Assembly (NCBI GenBank): GCA_964385755.1
Contig: CAYLPZ010000031.1
Coordinates: 1 to 18,350 of the forward strand
Source: CAG-698 sp964385755
GTDB taxonomy: Bacteria; Bacillota_I; Bacilli_A; ML615J-28; CAG-698
Reading direction: 5' to 3'
Length of the DNA stretch: 18,350 bases
Shown here: piece by piece, positions 7,238-14,408 of the stretch
Numbering within the stretch: position 1 is the stretch's first letter
Layout of the letters: every line of letters begins with the position of its first letter
Translations under genes and position numbers: made by a program
Notes under the pieces: generated by a model
What the model was told of the DNA's origin: nothing
What the model saw: only the letters and a program-made list of their open reading frames with translations
The model's database searches: none

Positions 7238-8491
7238 ATGGAGATTAAAAGAGATTTTTACTTACAAAAGTTAATTGATAGAGAAAATAATGGCTTAATA
7301 AAAATCATTACAGGTATTAGACGTTGTGGTAAATCATATTTGTTAAATACTCTTTTTTGTAATTATCTTAATAAAAATGGTGTTGATAATGACCATATCA
7401 TAAAAGCTGCCCTTGATTCAGAAGAAAGTTTACCTTTACTAAAACCTATGGCGCTTACTAATTACGTTAAAGAACACATCAAAGATAATAAGACTCATTA
7501 TATCATTCTTGACGAAATTCAAAAAGTAGAAAACTTTGTTGCAATACTTAATGGTTTTTTGAGACTTCCAAACGTGGATATTTACGTTACAGGAAGCAAT
7601 TCAAAATTTTTGTCATCTGATATTGTAACTGAGTTTCGTGGACGAGGCGATGAAATAAGAATGTATCCACTTTCTTTTTCGGAGTTTTATTCTGTTTATA
7701 ACGGTAGAGTTGAAAAAGCATGGAAAGATTATTATACATTTGGTGGATTACCGCTTGTTTTACTACAAAAAAGTGATGAAGCAAAAATGAACTACCTTTC
7801 GGGACAATTAAATAACGTTTATATAAACGACGTTGTTGAACGAAATGGTATTTATAATAAAGTTGAGCTTGGAGTGCTCCTTGAAGTTGTTTCTTCTTCC
7901 ATTGGCTCACTAGTAAATCCTTTAAAACTTTCAAATACCTTTAAGAGCGTATCCGATTCTTCTATTACGGATAGAACCATTACTAAATATTTGCAGTATC
8001 TGCAAGATGCGTTTATAATTGAAAAGTCAAAACGTTTTGACGTTAAAGGCAAAAAATATATGTCAACTCCAGCAAAACATTATTTTACAGATTTGGGTAT
8101 TAGAAACGCTGTAGTTAATTTCCGTCAAACCGAAGAAACACACATTATGGAAAATATAATCTACATTGAACTGAGTATGCGTGGATTTAACGTTGACGTT
8201 GGTCTTGTTGAAGTAACAGAAAAACTTGAAGATGGTAAATATACTAAAAAGAAGTTAGAAATTGACTTTATTGCAAATAAAGGAAACAACAAATATTATA
8301 TACAGTCAGCGTTTAATGCTTCTCTTCCTGAAAAGAGAAAACAAGAAGAACGTTCACTTATAAAAGTAAATGATTCCTTCAAAAAGATTATTGTCGTTCG
8401 TGATGATATTAAACCTTACCGTGATGAGAATGGTATATTAACTATTGGTTTGTTTGATTTCTTGTTAGAGCCAAATAGCCTTGATATGTAA
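7238..8491 (+). CDS. ATP-binding protein, AAA_14 plus DUF4143 (second subgroup)
   Basis: This 417-residue protein is a typical member of the GIRRCGKS-type DUF4143 ATPases common as stand-alone genes in gut bacteria. Walker A is GIRRCGKS (26-33) and Walker B is YIILDEIQ (about 87-94). The sensor region reads YVTGSNSKFLSS, followed by FRGRGDEI and the MYPLSFSEFY motif usual in the family. The DUF4143 part ends with LEIDFIANKG...YYIQ, a degenerate version of the acidic/EVK pattern seen in the 836 gene. ATG 7238 follows ATGGTGG (7224-7230). Its cellular function is not established. It uses CGT/CGA and ACG/GTT codons more freely than its neighbours by eye. It lies between a perfect promoter and decayed coding DNA, which suggests an acquired accessory gene. 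Confidence 0.88.
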   Translation: MEIKRDFYLQKLIDRENNGLIKIITGIRRCGKSYLLNTLFCNYLNKNGVDNDHIIKAALDSEESLPLLKPMALTNYVKEHIKDNKTHYIILDEIQKVENFVAILNGFLRLPNVDIYVTGSNSKFLSSDIVTEFRGRGDEIRMYPLSFSEFYSVYNGRVEKAWKDYYTFGGLPLVLLQKSDEAKMNYLSGQLNNVYINDVVERNGIYNKVELGVLLEVVSSSIGSLVNPLKLSNTFKSVSDSSITDRTITKYLQYLQDAFIIEKSKRFDVKGKKYMSTPAKHYFTDLGIRNAVVNFRQTEETHIMENIIYIELSMRGFNVDVGLVEVTEKLEDGKYTKKKLEIDFIANKGNNKYYIQSAFNASLPEKRKQEERSLIKVNDSFKKIIVVRDDIKPYRDENGILTIGLFDFLLEPNSLDM

Positions 8492-8628
8492 AACAAACAA
8501 GATTATTTATAAATATGACGTAGGTTGTCAAATTTATTGTGTTAACATTGCGTATATGACATTTGATTTTATTCATTGTGCAAAAGTTAATAATTAACAA
8601 TTTGATATGTATAGACCTAATTCATTAG
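8492..8628. other. non-coding or fully decayed stretch
   Basis: Nothing recognisable: short stop-interrupted frames and no terminator-like hairpin directly after the ATPase stop codon. It leads into the gene remnants at 8629-8983. Confidence 0.45.
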
Positions 8629-8791
8629 CACCTATTTCCATATAAATCAATATGCGATAGTCCTTACTGTATCAAGATAACAGATAGTGACATTATCGAA
8701 AACCCGACTTTTTGTTCAATCTTAAAATGATTATAGCATAGAATTGCCAGGTGACAATGATGATAGTTCATGGATGCTTTTCAAAACTTAA
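8629..8791 (+). pseudogene. remnant of a first decayed gene
   Basis: A frame open from 8629 (after a TAG) reads DSPYCIKITDSDIIENP and on to a TGA at 8728-8730. A shift at about 8725 continues with NDYSIELPGDNDDSSWMLF to a TAA at 8789-8791. Joined, these look like one protein's C-terminal end broken by a frameshift. The end overlaps the ATG of the next remnant by 22 bases, as in a tightly coupled gene pair. I do not recognise the family. Confidence 0.4.
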
Positions 8792-8983
8792 ATTTAAAAG
8801 ATGTATTATATTGGATTGGTTATGTTTACCGCAACTGGCATTTTTATACTAAATAAGAAAGTAAGAAAATCTATAAAACAGGCACCATTTCAAATAATGA
8901 ATGTTAATTATCTAATGTTTCACAAAGTGGATGTGTAAATGGCAATTGATGATTTAAAAGAAATTTATCGAGAAAAAAAGTAA
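8770..8983 (+). pseudogene. remnant of a second small decayed gene
   Basis: From ATG 8770 the frame reads MDAFQNLNLKDVLYWIGYV, then ...RNWHFYTK to a TAA (8854-8856), then ESKKIYK. A +1 shift near 8876 continues KQAPFQIMNVNYLMFHKVDV to a second TAA (8936-8938), and the same frame then gives MAIDDLKEIYREKK to the final TAA (8981-8983). Reading through these three lesions yields a plausible soluble protein of about 70 residues. The aromatic-rich start and the IYKQA and LMFH motifs look like coding sequence, not noise. The pair arrangement recalls toxin-antitoxin style small operons, but I cannot name it. Confidence 0.5.
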
Positions 8984-8996
8984 ATAATAGAAAATA

Positions 8997-9024
8997 AAAA
9001 AGTATGAACAAAATCATACTTTTT
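8997..9024. terminator. bidirectional terminator
   Basis: AAAAAGTATGA (8997-9007) pairs perfectly with TCATACTTTTT (9014-9024) around a 6-base loop, with T-rich flanks when read on either strand. It ends ispG on the minus strand, whose stop is at 9037, and any transcript from the 7238 region on the plus strand. Confidence 0.85.
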
Positions 9025-9036
9025 ATTTTATAGTAT

Positions 9037-10497
9037 TTATTCTATTTTCTTAATTAATTCATAGTGTAAGTAATTCTCATCATAAAGTTCAACACCACTT
9101 TTTTTATATCCATTTGCAAGATAAAAATCAACTTTATCATATTGTGAATTTAATCTTACATCTTTTGTTGATTCATTTTCTAAAAGATTTAGAAGAACTG
9201 AACCTAAGTGTTTATTACGATACTCTTTTTTAACACATAATCTACCGATGTGGTTATAGTTTGAGTTTTGTTCTGGGAAAATTCTGCCAGTTGCGATGAT
9301 TGTATCTTTATCATAGATAGTGGCGTATTTAGCATATGAATCAATGTCATCAAATTCGTTTTCAAATCCTTGTTCTAAAGTGAATACTTCATATCTTAAT
9401 GATTTTATATCTTCTGTGATTTTATCTTCTATTTTGTATGTATATCCATACGAAAGAAGAAGTATTTCACTTTTTAGTCTTGGTACTATTTGATTATAAG
9501 AAAGTTTTTTAATGATATTCCCTTTTCTTATTAATAATCCACAGTCTTTTCCCCCACAAATACCGATGTCAGCTTCTTTAGCTTCACCAGGTCCATTTAC
9601 TACACAACCCATAATCGCTACTTTCATATATTTATTAAATTTATTTAAGTAGTTATTTATTTCTTCACAAATTGGAAACATGTTATATTCACATCTTCCA
9701 CAAGTAGGACAAGAGACTAAAACGGGTTTTTCATATAAACCAAGTGATGAAAGAATTTCTTTTGCACAGATAACTTCTCGTACTGGACTTGTAGATAGTG
9801 ATACTCTAATAGTATCACCAATACCACAGTATAGAAGATGCCCTAATGCTACACTAGACTTGATTGCACCAGCGTATTCTAAACCAGCCTCAGTTAAGCC
9901 TAAATGAAGTGGATAGTCACATAATGTACTTAGTTTTTCGTAAGCTTCAATTGTTGTTCTTGTGTCACTTGATTTAATTGAGACACAAATATCATAAAAA
10001 CCTAAGTCTTCTAAGATTTTGATGTTTTCAAGAGCACTTTCAACTAAAGCAGTAGAAGTAGCACCATATTTTTCATAAATATCTTTTTGAATTGAACCAC
10101 TATTAATACCAATACGAATAGGAATGTGTTTTTCTTTACATTTATCAACAACCATTTTAATGTGATCAATATTAGAGATGTTACCTGGGTTTAATCTTAA
10201 CTTGCTGATGCCATTTTCAATCGCAATTAAAGCCAAACGATAATCAAAGTGGATGTCCGCAACCACAGGTCCATTTACACTTTTTGTGATGATTTTTAAG
10301 GCATTAGCATCATCAGCGTTTAACACCGCAACTCTAACAATATCACATCCATTAGAAAAAAGCTCATTGATTTGAGCTATTGTTTCTTTAGTATTACTAG
10401 TTTTTGTGTTAGTCATGCTTTGAATAGCAATTTTATTATTACCACCAATTAATACATTACCAACTTTAATTGTTCTTGTTTTCTTGAACTTTAACAT
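9037..10497 (-). CDS. ispG: 4-hydroxy-3-methylbut-2-enyl-diphosphate synthase IspG fused to a GNAT domain
   Basis: IspG (GcpE) converts MEcPP to HMBPP in the MEP isoprenoid pathway using a [4Fe-4S] cluster. From ATG 10497 the protein has 486 residues. Residues 1-345 are a full short-type IspG with IQSMTNTKTSN, VADIHFDYRLAL, LRLNPGN and HLGLTEAG. Cluster ligands Cys263, Cys266, Cys298 and Glu305 have exactly the spacing of the E. coli enzyme. IspG should end about residue 345, but the frame continues without a stop. Residues 352-486 look like an ElaA/YjcF-type GNAT acetyltransferase: LRYEVFTLEQ, IIATGRIFP, HIGRLCVKKEYRNKHLG and VDFYLANGYKKSG. The acetyl-CoA loop reads RNKHLG, with His in place of a usual Gly. 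The frame is open upstream to 10608, but that extension is the neighbouring gene in another frame. The start lies inside the end of that gene, so coupled translation is likely. Confidence 0.9.
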   Translation of the reverse strand: MLKFKKTRTIKVGNVLIGGNNKIAIQSMTNTKTSNTKETIAQINELFSNGCDIVRVAVLNADDANALKIITKSVNGPVVADIHFDYRLALIAIENGISKLRLNPGNISNIDHIKMVVDKCKEKHIPIRIGINSGSIQKDIYEKYGATSTALVESALENIKILEDLGFYDICVSIKSSDTRTTIEAYEKLSTLCDYPLHLGLTEAGLEYAGAIKSSVALGHLLYCGIGDTIRVSLSTSPVREVICAKEILSSLGLYEKPVLVSCPTCGRCEYNMFPICEEINNYLNKFNKYMKVAIMGCVVNGPGEAKEADIGICGGKDCGLLIRKGNIIKKLSYNQIVPRLKSEILLLSYGYTYKIEDKITEDIKSLRYEVFTLEQGFENEFDDIDSYAKYATIYDKDTIIATGRIFPEQNSNYNHIGRLCVKKEYRNKHLGSVLLNLLENESTKDVRLNSQYDKVDFYLANGYKKSGVELYDENYLHYELIKKIE

Positions 10498-10954
10498 TTT
10501 CTTTAGTAACTTTCTTTCTTTTTTTCTTCTTTCTTTGAGGACTACGAATATGTTGTTCACGTAGAATATTATAAATAGTACTACGAGAAAGATCATATCC
10601 TCTCTCATTCATTGCTTTCGCAAAATCTGTAAAATTTGTATGACGGAATTCAGTACGATAGATATGAGCAATCTCTTTACGTAATGACTCATCATATGTG
10701 TTTGCAGGCTTATGATATCTGTTTTTATGAATAACACCATCTTGCCCCTCATTTAAAACTTGACGTTTTAAATTACGAACTTGTCTAGTAGTAAGTTTAA
10801 GTAGTTTTGCGGCTTTAGGTCCATTGATTTCACCAGCGATAAGTCTATTGATAACACGTAGTTTTTTCTTTTCAATTCTACGTAACTTTAGCTTCTTCGA
10901 ATCTTTCTCAACTTGCTCTAAAGTCGTAACTACAGACTGTGTTTTATCTTCCAT
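10466..10954 (-). CDS. stand-alone transposase-type helix-turn-helix protein
   Basis: The 162-residue basic protein resembles the N-terminal DNA-binding half of ISNCY-type transposases. A helix-turn-helix/homeodomain-like segment spans about residues 30-75 (LIAGEINGPKAAKLLKLTTR, then QVRNLKR). It is followed by GVIHKNRYHKPAN, then a second helical segment with NFTDFAKAMNERG and LSRSTIYNILRE, up to SPQRKKKKRKK. The catalytic DDE domain that would follow is absent: after a Lys-rich stretch the frame stops inside the ispG start region, overlapping it by 32 bases. The protein has a strong AAAGGAG site (10961-10967 on the minus strand), a good promoter and no internal lesions. It therefore looks expressed and perhaps domesticated as a regulator. 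A simple truncation that has not yet decayed is the alternative. Confidence 0.7.
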   Translation of the reverse strand: MEDKTQSVVTTLEQVEKDSKKLKLRRIEKKKLRVINRLIAGEINGPKAAKLLKLTTRQVRNLKRQVLNEGQDGVIHKNRYHKPANTYDESLRKEIAHIYRTEFRHTNFTDFAKAMNERGYDLSRSTIYNILREQHIRSPQRKKKKRKKVTKENVKVQENKNN

Positions 10955-10983
10955 AATTTACTCCTTTAATAAATACATTAAAT

Positions 10984-11012
10984 ATTATACACTTTTTATC
11001 AAAGTAAATCAA
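10984..11012 (-). promoter_or_regulatory. promoter of the HTH-ispG pair
   Basis: On the minus strand TTGATT (11007-11012), a 17-base spacer and TATAAT (10984-10989) precede the AAAGGAG site and ATG at 10954. No separate promoter is evident for ispG, so both genes probably share this one. Confidence 0.75.
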
Positions 11013-11082
11013 GAGTAATATTAGGAAATAACCATATAACAAAAAATATAGATTTTAAAATGTAAAAAGTCACTATTTAAAC

Positions 11083-11132
11083 AAATATTAAGTTATTTAT
11101 AATAAATAACTTAATATTTTTCATAAATAACT
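11083..11132. promoter_or_regulatory. 17-bp perfect hairpin plus a third copy of its arm
   Basis: Bases 11083-11099 pair without mismatch with 11103-11119 around a 3-base loop, followed by T's. The arm TAAATAACTT appears again as a direct copy at 11124-11133, touching the -35 box of the rpmG promoter. This gives three copies of AAGTTATTTA or its complement between divergent genes. It may be an operator, a terminator (for either strand) or both. Confidence 0.5.
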
Positions 11133-11160
11133 TGAAATTATCAAAAAAATAGTATATAAT
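11132..11160 (+). promoter_or_regulatory. promoter of rpmG
   Basis: TTGAAA (11132-11137), a 17-base spacer and TATAAT (11155-11160), 27 bases before the rpmG start. Confidence 0.85.
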
Positions 11161-11187
11161 AAGTTGGTATTATTTAGGAGGATGTCT

Positions 11188-11343
11188 ATGCGCCAAACAT
11201 TTTTATTAAGATGTACTGTTTGTAACTCAGAGAACTATCTTACTCAAAAAAACAAGAAGAATGATCCTGAAAGATTAGAAATTAATAAGTTCTGTCCTAA
11301 ATGTAGAAAACAAACACTACACAAAGAGAAAACAAAAAAATAG
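11188..11343 (+). CDS. rpmG: 50S ribosomal protein L33, zinc-binding form
   Basis: L33 is a small protein of the large ribosomal subunit near the E site. The 51-residue product starts MRQTFLLRCTVCNSENY and carries two CxxC pairs (Cys9, Cys12, Cys36, Cys39), the zinc-binding form. In several Bacillota a cysteine-free paralogue replaces this form under zinc limitation. The typical YxTxKNKKNDPERLE core is present, with YLTQKNKKND here. ATG 11188 follows AGGAGGATG (11176-11184), a strong site. The gene has its own promoter and a terminator at 11353. Confidence 0.95.
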   Translation: MRQTFLLRCTVCNSENYLTQKNKKNDPERLEINKFCPKCRKQTLHKEKTKK

Positions 11344-11352
11344 TATAAAAAA

Positions 11353-11377
11353 TAGTGCCGTTAGGTGCTTTTTTTTT
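11353..11377 (+). terminator. Rho-independent terminator of rpmG
   Basis: AGTGCC pairs with GGTGCT (two G-T pairs) around GTTA, followed by a run of nine T. It may let some transcription through to the next gene, 48 bases further on. Confidence 0.75.
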
Positions 11378-11424
11378 GCTTTTTCGACTAGCAAAAATAT
11401 ATATAATTAATATGGTGATTGTGT

Positions 11425-13038
11425 GTGGCTAAAGAGAAGCATAGATACTTAGATGACGAAAATAAAAAAGTATCAGTTTTCTATTATGAAATAATAGGAT
11501 GTATTTTCATTTTATTATCAGTTATTTCAATAGGAAAACTTGGTAAAGTAGGAATTATACTTGTAAACTTAGTTAAGGTACTATTTGGTGACTGGTATAT
11601 TATTTTCTTTTTGTTCACAACATTTTATGGTATCTATTCTCTTTTTATGCACGATAAATTTAATTATAAAAATACAAGATTCATTGGCTTTGTTTTTTTC
11701 TATATCGTAATAATTATATTTTCTCATTATACCCTCTATGATTTTTTAATAGAAAATAGTGAATCATATTTTACTGGATTATTTGACATATATAAAAATT
11801 TCCTTAACGGAACATACCAAGGAATACTTGGAGGAGGAGTAATTGGGGGAATACTTTTTCACCTGATTTATTATTTCTTAGGTAGTTTTGGAATTATCCT
11901 TTTCTCACTATGTTTAATTGTATTAGGTATTAGTTTAATAATTAATAAACCAGTTATCGATATATTTCGAAATATTTTTCAAAAAGGCCAATCGTTTACA
12001 AAACTATTTAGAAACTTTAATAATTTTTTTAAATATGATATTAATTTTAACTCAAGTCCGATTATTAAAAAATATACAATGAGAATACTTGAGAAAAAGG
12101 AAATAAAGTTTGATGAGACCGAAGAAAAAGACAAAAGAAGAGCTCTTTATGAATTATTTTGTAATAAAGATATAAAGATTAATAATGGACAAATAACTTA
12201 TCATTATATAACATATAAAATAGAACTAAGATATACGTTTGATATAGATATTTTGTTAAAAGAAATAAAAGATAAGTTTATTACTTCATCATTTTTCTAT
12301 GTTCTAGATAAGAATATCTTATTATTACAATTACCTTTAGATAATAAATATAATTTATATCTTTATAATTTAATAAAAATATATAATATAGATATGAATG
12401 ATAAAAATTATAACATTCATCTTGGTGTAGATTACAAGAATAATCTTGTGACCATCAAAGATGATAAAACATTAGATTTATTAATAATATGTGAAAATAA
12501 AGATAATTATCAAAATTTCGTTTATTATATTCTATTATATAAATTAATAAGAAAAGAAATTACAATAGATAATATTTTAATATTTGATGAGACTTGTTCA
12601 TTTAATAGTCTTAAAACATATCAAGACGCTAATGAAGTTTTTGATATTATCCAAAGCAAATTAGATGCGAAGAAAAATAATCCAAACAATAATTTAGATT
12701 ATGATATTATTATTATCAATTATGGTGATACACAAAACTCAATAATTGAAAATAAAATTATTTACTATAAAGATATAACTAAGAAATATAATTTTTTGTT
12801 TGTTTTAGTGAGTATAGAAAATACACTTATCAGTGAAAAATTATATAGACTATTTAAAAACAAACTTATTTTTAAAACTTTTTCAAGTAAAATGAAAATT
12901 TATGATAATGATATATTCTCATTATCTGAAGACTTAGACTATCAAAGTGACTGTTTGTATGTTACAAGTGAAGATGAGAGAAGAATCACTACAGTAAGAC
13001 TTACTGAAAGTGAAATAACAAAAGCTTTTAAAAATTAA
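11425..13038 (+). CDS. FtsK/SpoIIIE-like membrane protein lacking ATPase motifs
   Basis: This 537-residue protein has the layout of an FtsK/SpoIIIE DNA translocase but not its catalytic residues. The N-terminus has four membrane segments (about 20-37, 57-75, 86-105, 138-173), with the family-typical LFGDWY (53-58) and GGGVIGGILFHLIYYFLGS (136-154). The soluble part follows translocase order. IHLGVD (331-336) matches the usual lead-in to Walker A, but LLIAGATGSGKS is replaced by LLIICENKDNYQ (352-363). The Walker B strand reads DIIIINYGD (427-435) instead of ending in DE. The end (DCLYVTSEDERRITTVRLTE) matches the terminal strands of the motor. The DNA-reading gamma domain is missing. The frame is intact over 1.6 kb, so this is not a frameshifted gene. 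It is Asn/Lys/Ile-rich, which suggests relaxed constraint. GTG 11425 is chosen behind GGTGA; TTG 11419 is the alternative. A weak TATAAT lies at 11402-11407. Confidence 0.75.
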   Translation: MAKEKHRYLDDENKKVSVFYYEIIGCIFILLSVISIGKLGKVGIILVNLVKVLFGDWYIIFFLFTTFYGIYSLFMHDKFNYKNTRFIGFVFFYIVIIIFSHYTLYDFLIENSESYFTGLFDIYKNFLNGTYQGILGGGVIGGILFHLIYYFLGSFGIILFSLCLIVLGISLIINKPVIDIFRNIFQKGQSFTKLFRNFNNFFKYDINFNSSPIIKKYTMRILEKKEIKFDETEEKDKRRALYELFCNKDIKINNGQITYHYITYKIELRYTFDIDILLKEIKDKFITSSFFYVLDKNILLLQLPLDNKYNLYLYNLIKIYNIDMNDKNYNIHLGVDYKNNLVTIKDDKTLDLLIICENKDNYQNFVYYILLYKLIRKEITIDNILIFDETCSFNSLKTYQDANEVFDIIQSKLDAKKNNPNNNLDYDIIIINYGDTQNSIIENKIIYYKDITKKYNFLFVLVSIENTLISEKLYRLFKNKLIFKTFSSKMKIYDNDIFSLSEDLDYQSDCLYVTSEDERRITTVRLTESEITKAFKN

Positions 13039-13043
13039 AAAAA

Positions 13044-13072
13044 CCTCACAGAATTACTTCTGTGGGGGTATT
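13044..13072. terminator. bidirectional terminator shared by convergent genes
   Basis: CCTCACAGAA (13044-13053) pairs with TTCTGTGGGG (13058-13067), one G-T pair, around TTAC. On the minus strand the rarA stop codon (TAA, 13054-13056) lies in the loop and its last codons form one arm. T-rich sequence follows on both strands. Confidence 0.85.
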
Positions 13073-14304
13073 TTTCTATTTCTTGCTTTGTTGATGGCAT
13101 CCCATCTTTCTTTTAAAGTAATCTCGTAACTACTTGTAGTTTTAGGAATGTAGTAAACAGCATCTTTGATTTTATCAGGTAAATACTGTTGATTTACCCA
13201 ACCTCCTGGGTAATCATGAGGGTATTTATATCCTCCATTATTGCTTTCAAAGTCATATACATTTTTTAGATGATTTGGTAGAGGACCAGTTTTACCATTT
13301 TCAATGTCTTCAATTGCTTTAGCTAAAGCAAGATAAGCTGAATTAGATTTAGGTGATAAAGCCATTTCCACCACAATGGTAGCTAGTGGAAGTCTTGCTT
13401 CAGGCAATCCAAGTTCTAAAGCAACATCACAAGCTGCTTTGACTTTTGGTCCAATAGAAGGATTAGCAAGAGAAATATCTTCATATGCAATACACATAAG
13501 TCTACGAGTAAGTGGAAGAAGATCATTTGAGCTAATTAATACTGCTAAGTAGTGTAGTGCAGCATCAACATCACTACCTCTAATAGACTTGTGAAGGCCA
13601 CTTAAAGTGTTGTAATAATCATCACCATTTTTATCATAATCAAGATTAGGTTTTTGAATGATTTCTTGACATTTATCAATTGTAACAAGCTTATCACCTT
13701 CCACAAAATAAATGTTTTCAATCATGTTTATTAGTATTCTTGCTTCTCCGTTTGCGTAATTAATAATATATTTTTTAGAAGCATCATCAATATCAAAAGA
13801 AGGAGAAGATTCCTTTAAAGCTAATATTGCCCTTGCAATCAGTTTATCAAGTTCACTACTAGTTAGTTGATTTAACTTATAAACTGCAGCACGAGAGCGA
13901 ATAGCAGGGTTAACAGCGCGGTAAGGATTGATTGTTGTAAGACCAATAATAGTAACTTGACCTTTCTCCACAAATGGTAAAAGATAGTCTTGAGTATCAG
14001 CTTTCATACGATGGATTTCATCAACGATTAAAAGTTCAGCACCATCTTTTTCAATATATGTTTTAAGTGTCTCTTTTTTATCACAAGAAGCATTAAAAAA
14101 ACGATAAGTTCTCTGTAACTCACTACAAATAACACTAGCAATAGTCGTTTTACCAATGCCAGGCTCACCATATAAAATCATTGAAGAAATATGATTAGCT
14201 CTAACCATCTTAGAAATAATACCATTTTTGCCAACTAAATGCTGCTGGCCAACAATTTCTTCAAATGTTTTAGGTCTTAAAATATATGCTAAAGGTTCAC
14301 TCAT
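13054..14304 (-). CDS. rarA: replication-associated recombination protein RarA (MgsA)
   Basis: RarA is an AAA+ ATPase of the clamp-loader/RuvB group that acts at stalled replication forks and gaps. The 416-residue protein has LRPKTFEEIVGQQHLVG (9-25), Walker A GEPGIGKT (46-53), Walker B LLIVDEIH (91-98), sensor-1 region IGLTTINPY and arginine-finger region IRSRAAVYKL. It also has the MgsA-type C-terminal domain with YEDISLANP, LPEARLPLA and GGYKYPHDYPGGWVNQQYLP. The length is normal. ATG 14304 is chosen because GGTGA sits six bases upstream of it. A TTG at 14316 also keeps the frame open but would fall on that site. A good promoter lies at 14322-14350. Confidence 0.95.
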   Translation of the reverse strand: MSEPLAYILRPKTFEEIVGQQHLVGKNGIISKMVRANHISSMILYGEPGIGKTTIASVICSELQRTYRFFNASCDKKETLKTYIEKDGAELLIVDEIHRMKADTQDYLLPFVEKGQVTIIGLTTINPYRAVNPAIRSRAAVYKLNQLTSSELDKLIARAILALKESSPSFDIDDASKKYIINYANGEARILINMIENIYFVEGDKLVTIDKCQEIIQKPNLDYDKNGDDYYNTLSGLHKSIRGSDVDAALHYLAVLISSNDLLPLTRRLMCIAYEDISLANPSIGPKVKAACDVALELGLPEARLPLATIVVEMALSPKSNSAYLALAKAIEDIENGKTGPLPNHLKNVYDFESNNGGYKYPHDYPGGWVNQQYLPDKIKDAVYYIPKTTSSYEITLKERWDAINKARNRKIPPQK

Positions 14305-14321
14305 AATAATCACCAAAATAT

Positions 14322-14350
14322 ATTATACTAAAATATAATAACTTTTTCAA
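14322..14350 (-). promoter_or_regulatory. promoter of rarA
   Basis: On the minus strand TTGAAA (14345-14350), a 17-base spacer and TATAAT (14322-14327), 17 bases before the start codon at 14304. This implies a very short 5' leader. Confidence 0.85.
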
Positions 14351-14383
14351 ATATCTAAATTAATAAATTTGTATAAAAAAAGT

Positions 14384-14406
14384 AACTCTTAATAAGAGTT
14401 TTTTTG
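14384..14406 (+). terminator. terminator-like hairpin before the second leader
   Basis: AACTCTT (14384-14390) pairs with AAGAGTT (14394-14400), loop AAT, then a run of T's. No plus-strand gene lies upstream, since rarA diverges at 14304, so its presence here is unexplained. It mirrors the hairpin at 225-252 before the first leader. Confidence 0.65.
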
Positions 14407-14408
14407 TA

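Noticed and set aside
7587..7934. 115-codon minus-strand open frame
   Set aside because: It lies wholly inside the well-supported DUF4143 ATPase gene, and its translation resembles no protein family.
836..8491. The two DUF4143 ATPases as a duplicated pair or single system
   Set aside because: They belong to different subgroups (GTRHVGKT versus GIRRCGKS), have different promoters, and are separated by an intact housekeeping operon.
9680..9907. 75-codon plus-strand frame within ispG
   Set aside because: It is the antisense shadow of the conserved IspG cluster-binding region.
10498..10608. 37-residue hydrophobic N-terminal extension of IspG that looks like a membrane anchor
   Set aside because: It is the overlapping HTH gene read in another frame. 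IspG homology starts at the ATG at 10497, and no ribosome-binding site supports 10608.
11425..13038. Calling the FtsK-like gene a pseudogene
   Set aside because: The frame is uninterrupted over 537 codons and the membrane domain is well kept. Loss of catalytic motifs alone is not decay, so it is listed as a coding gene.
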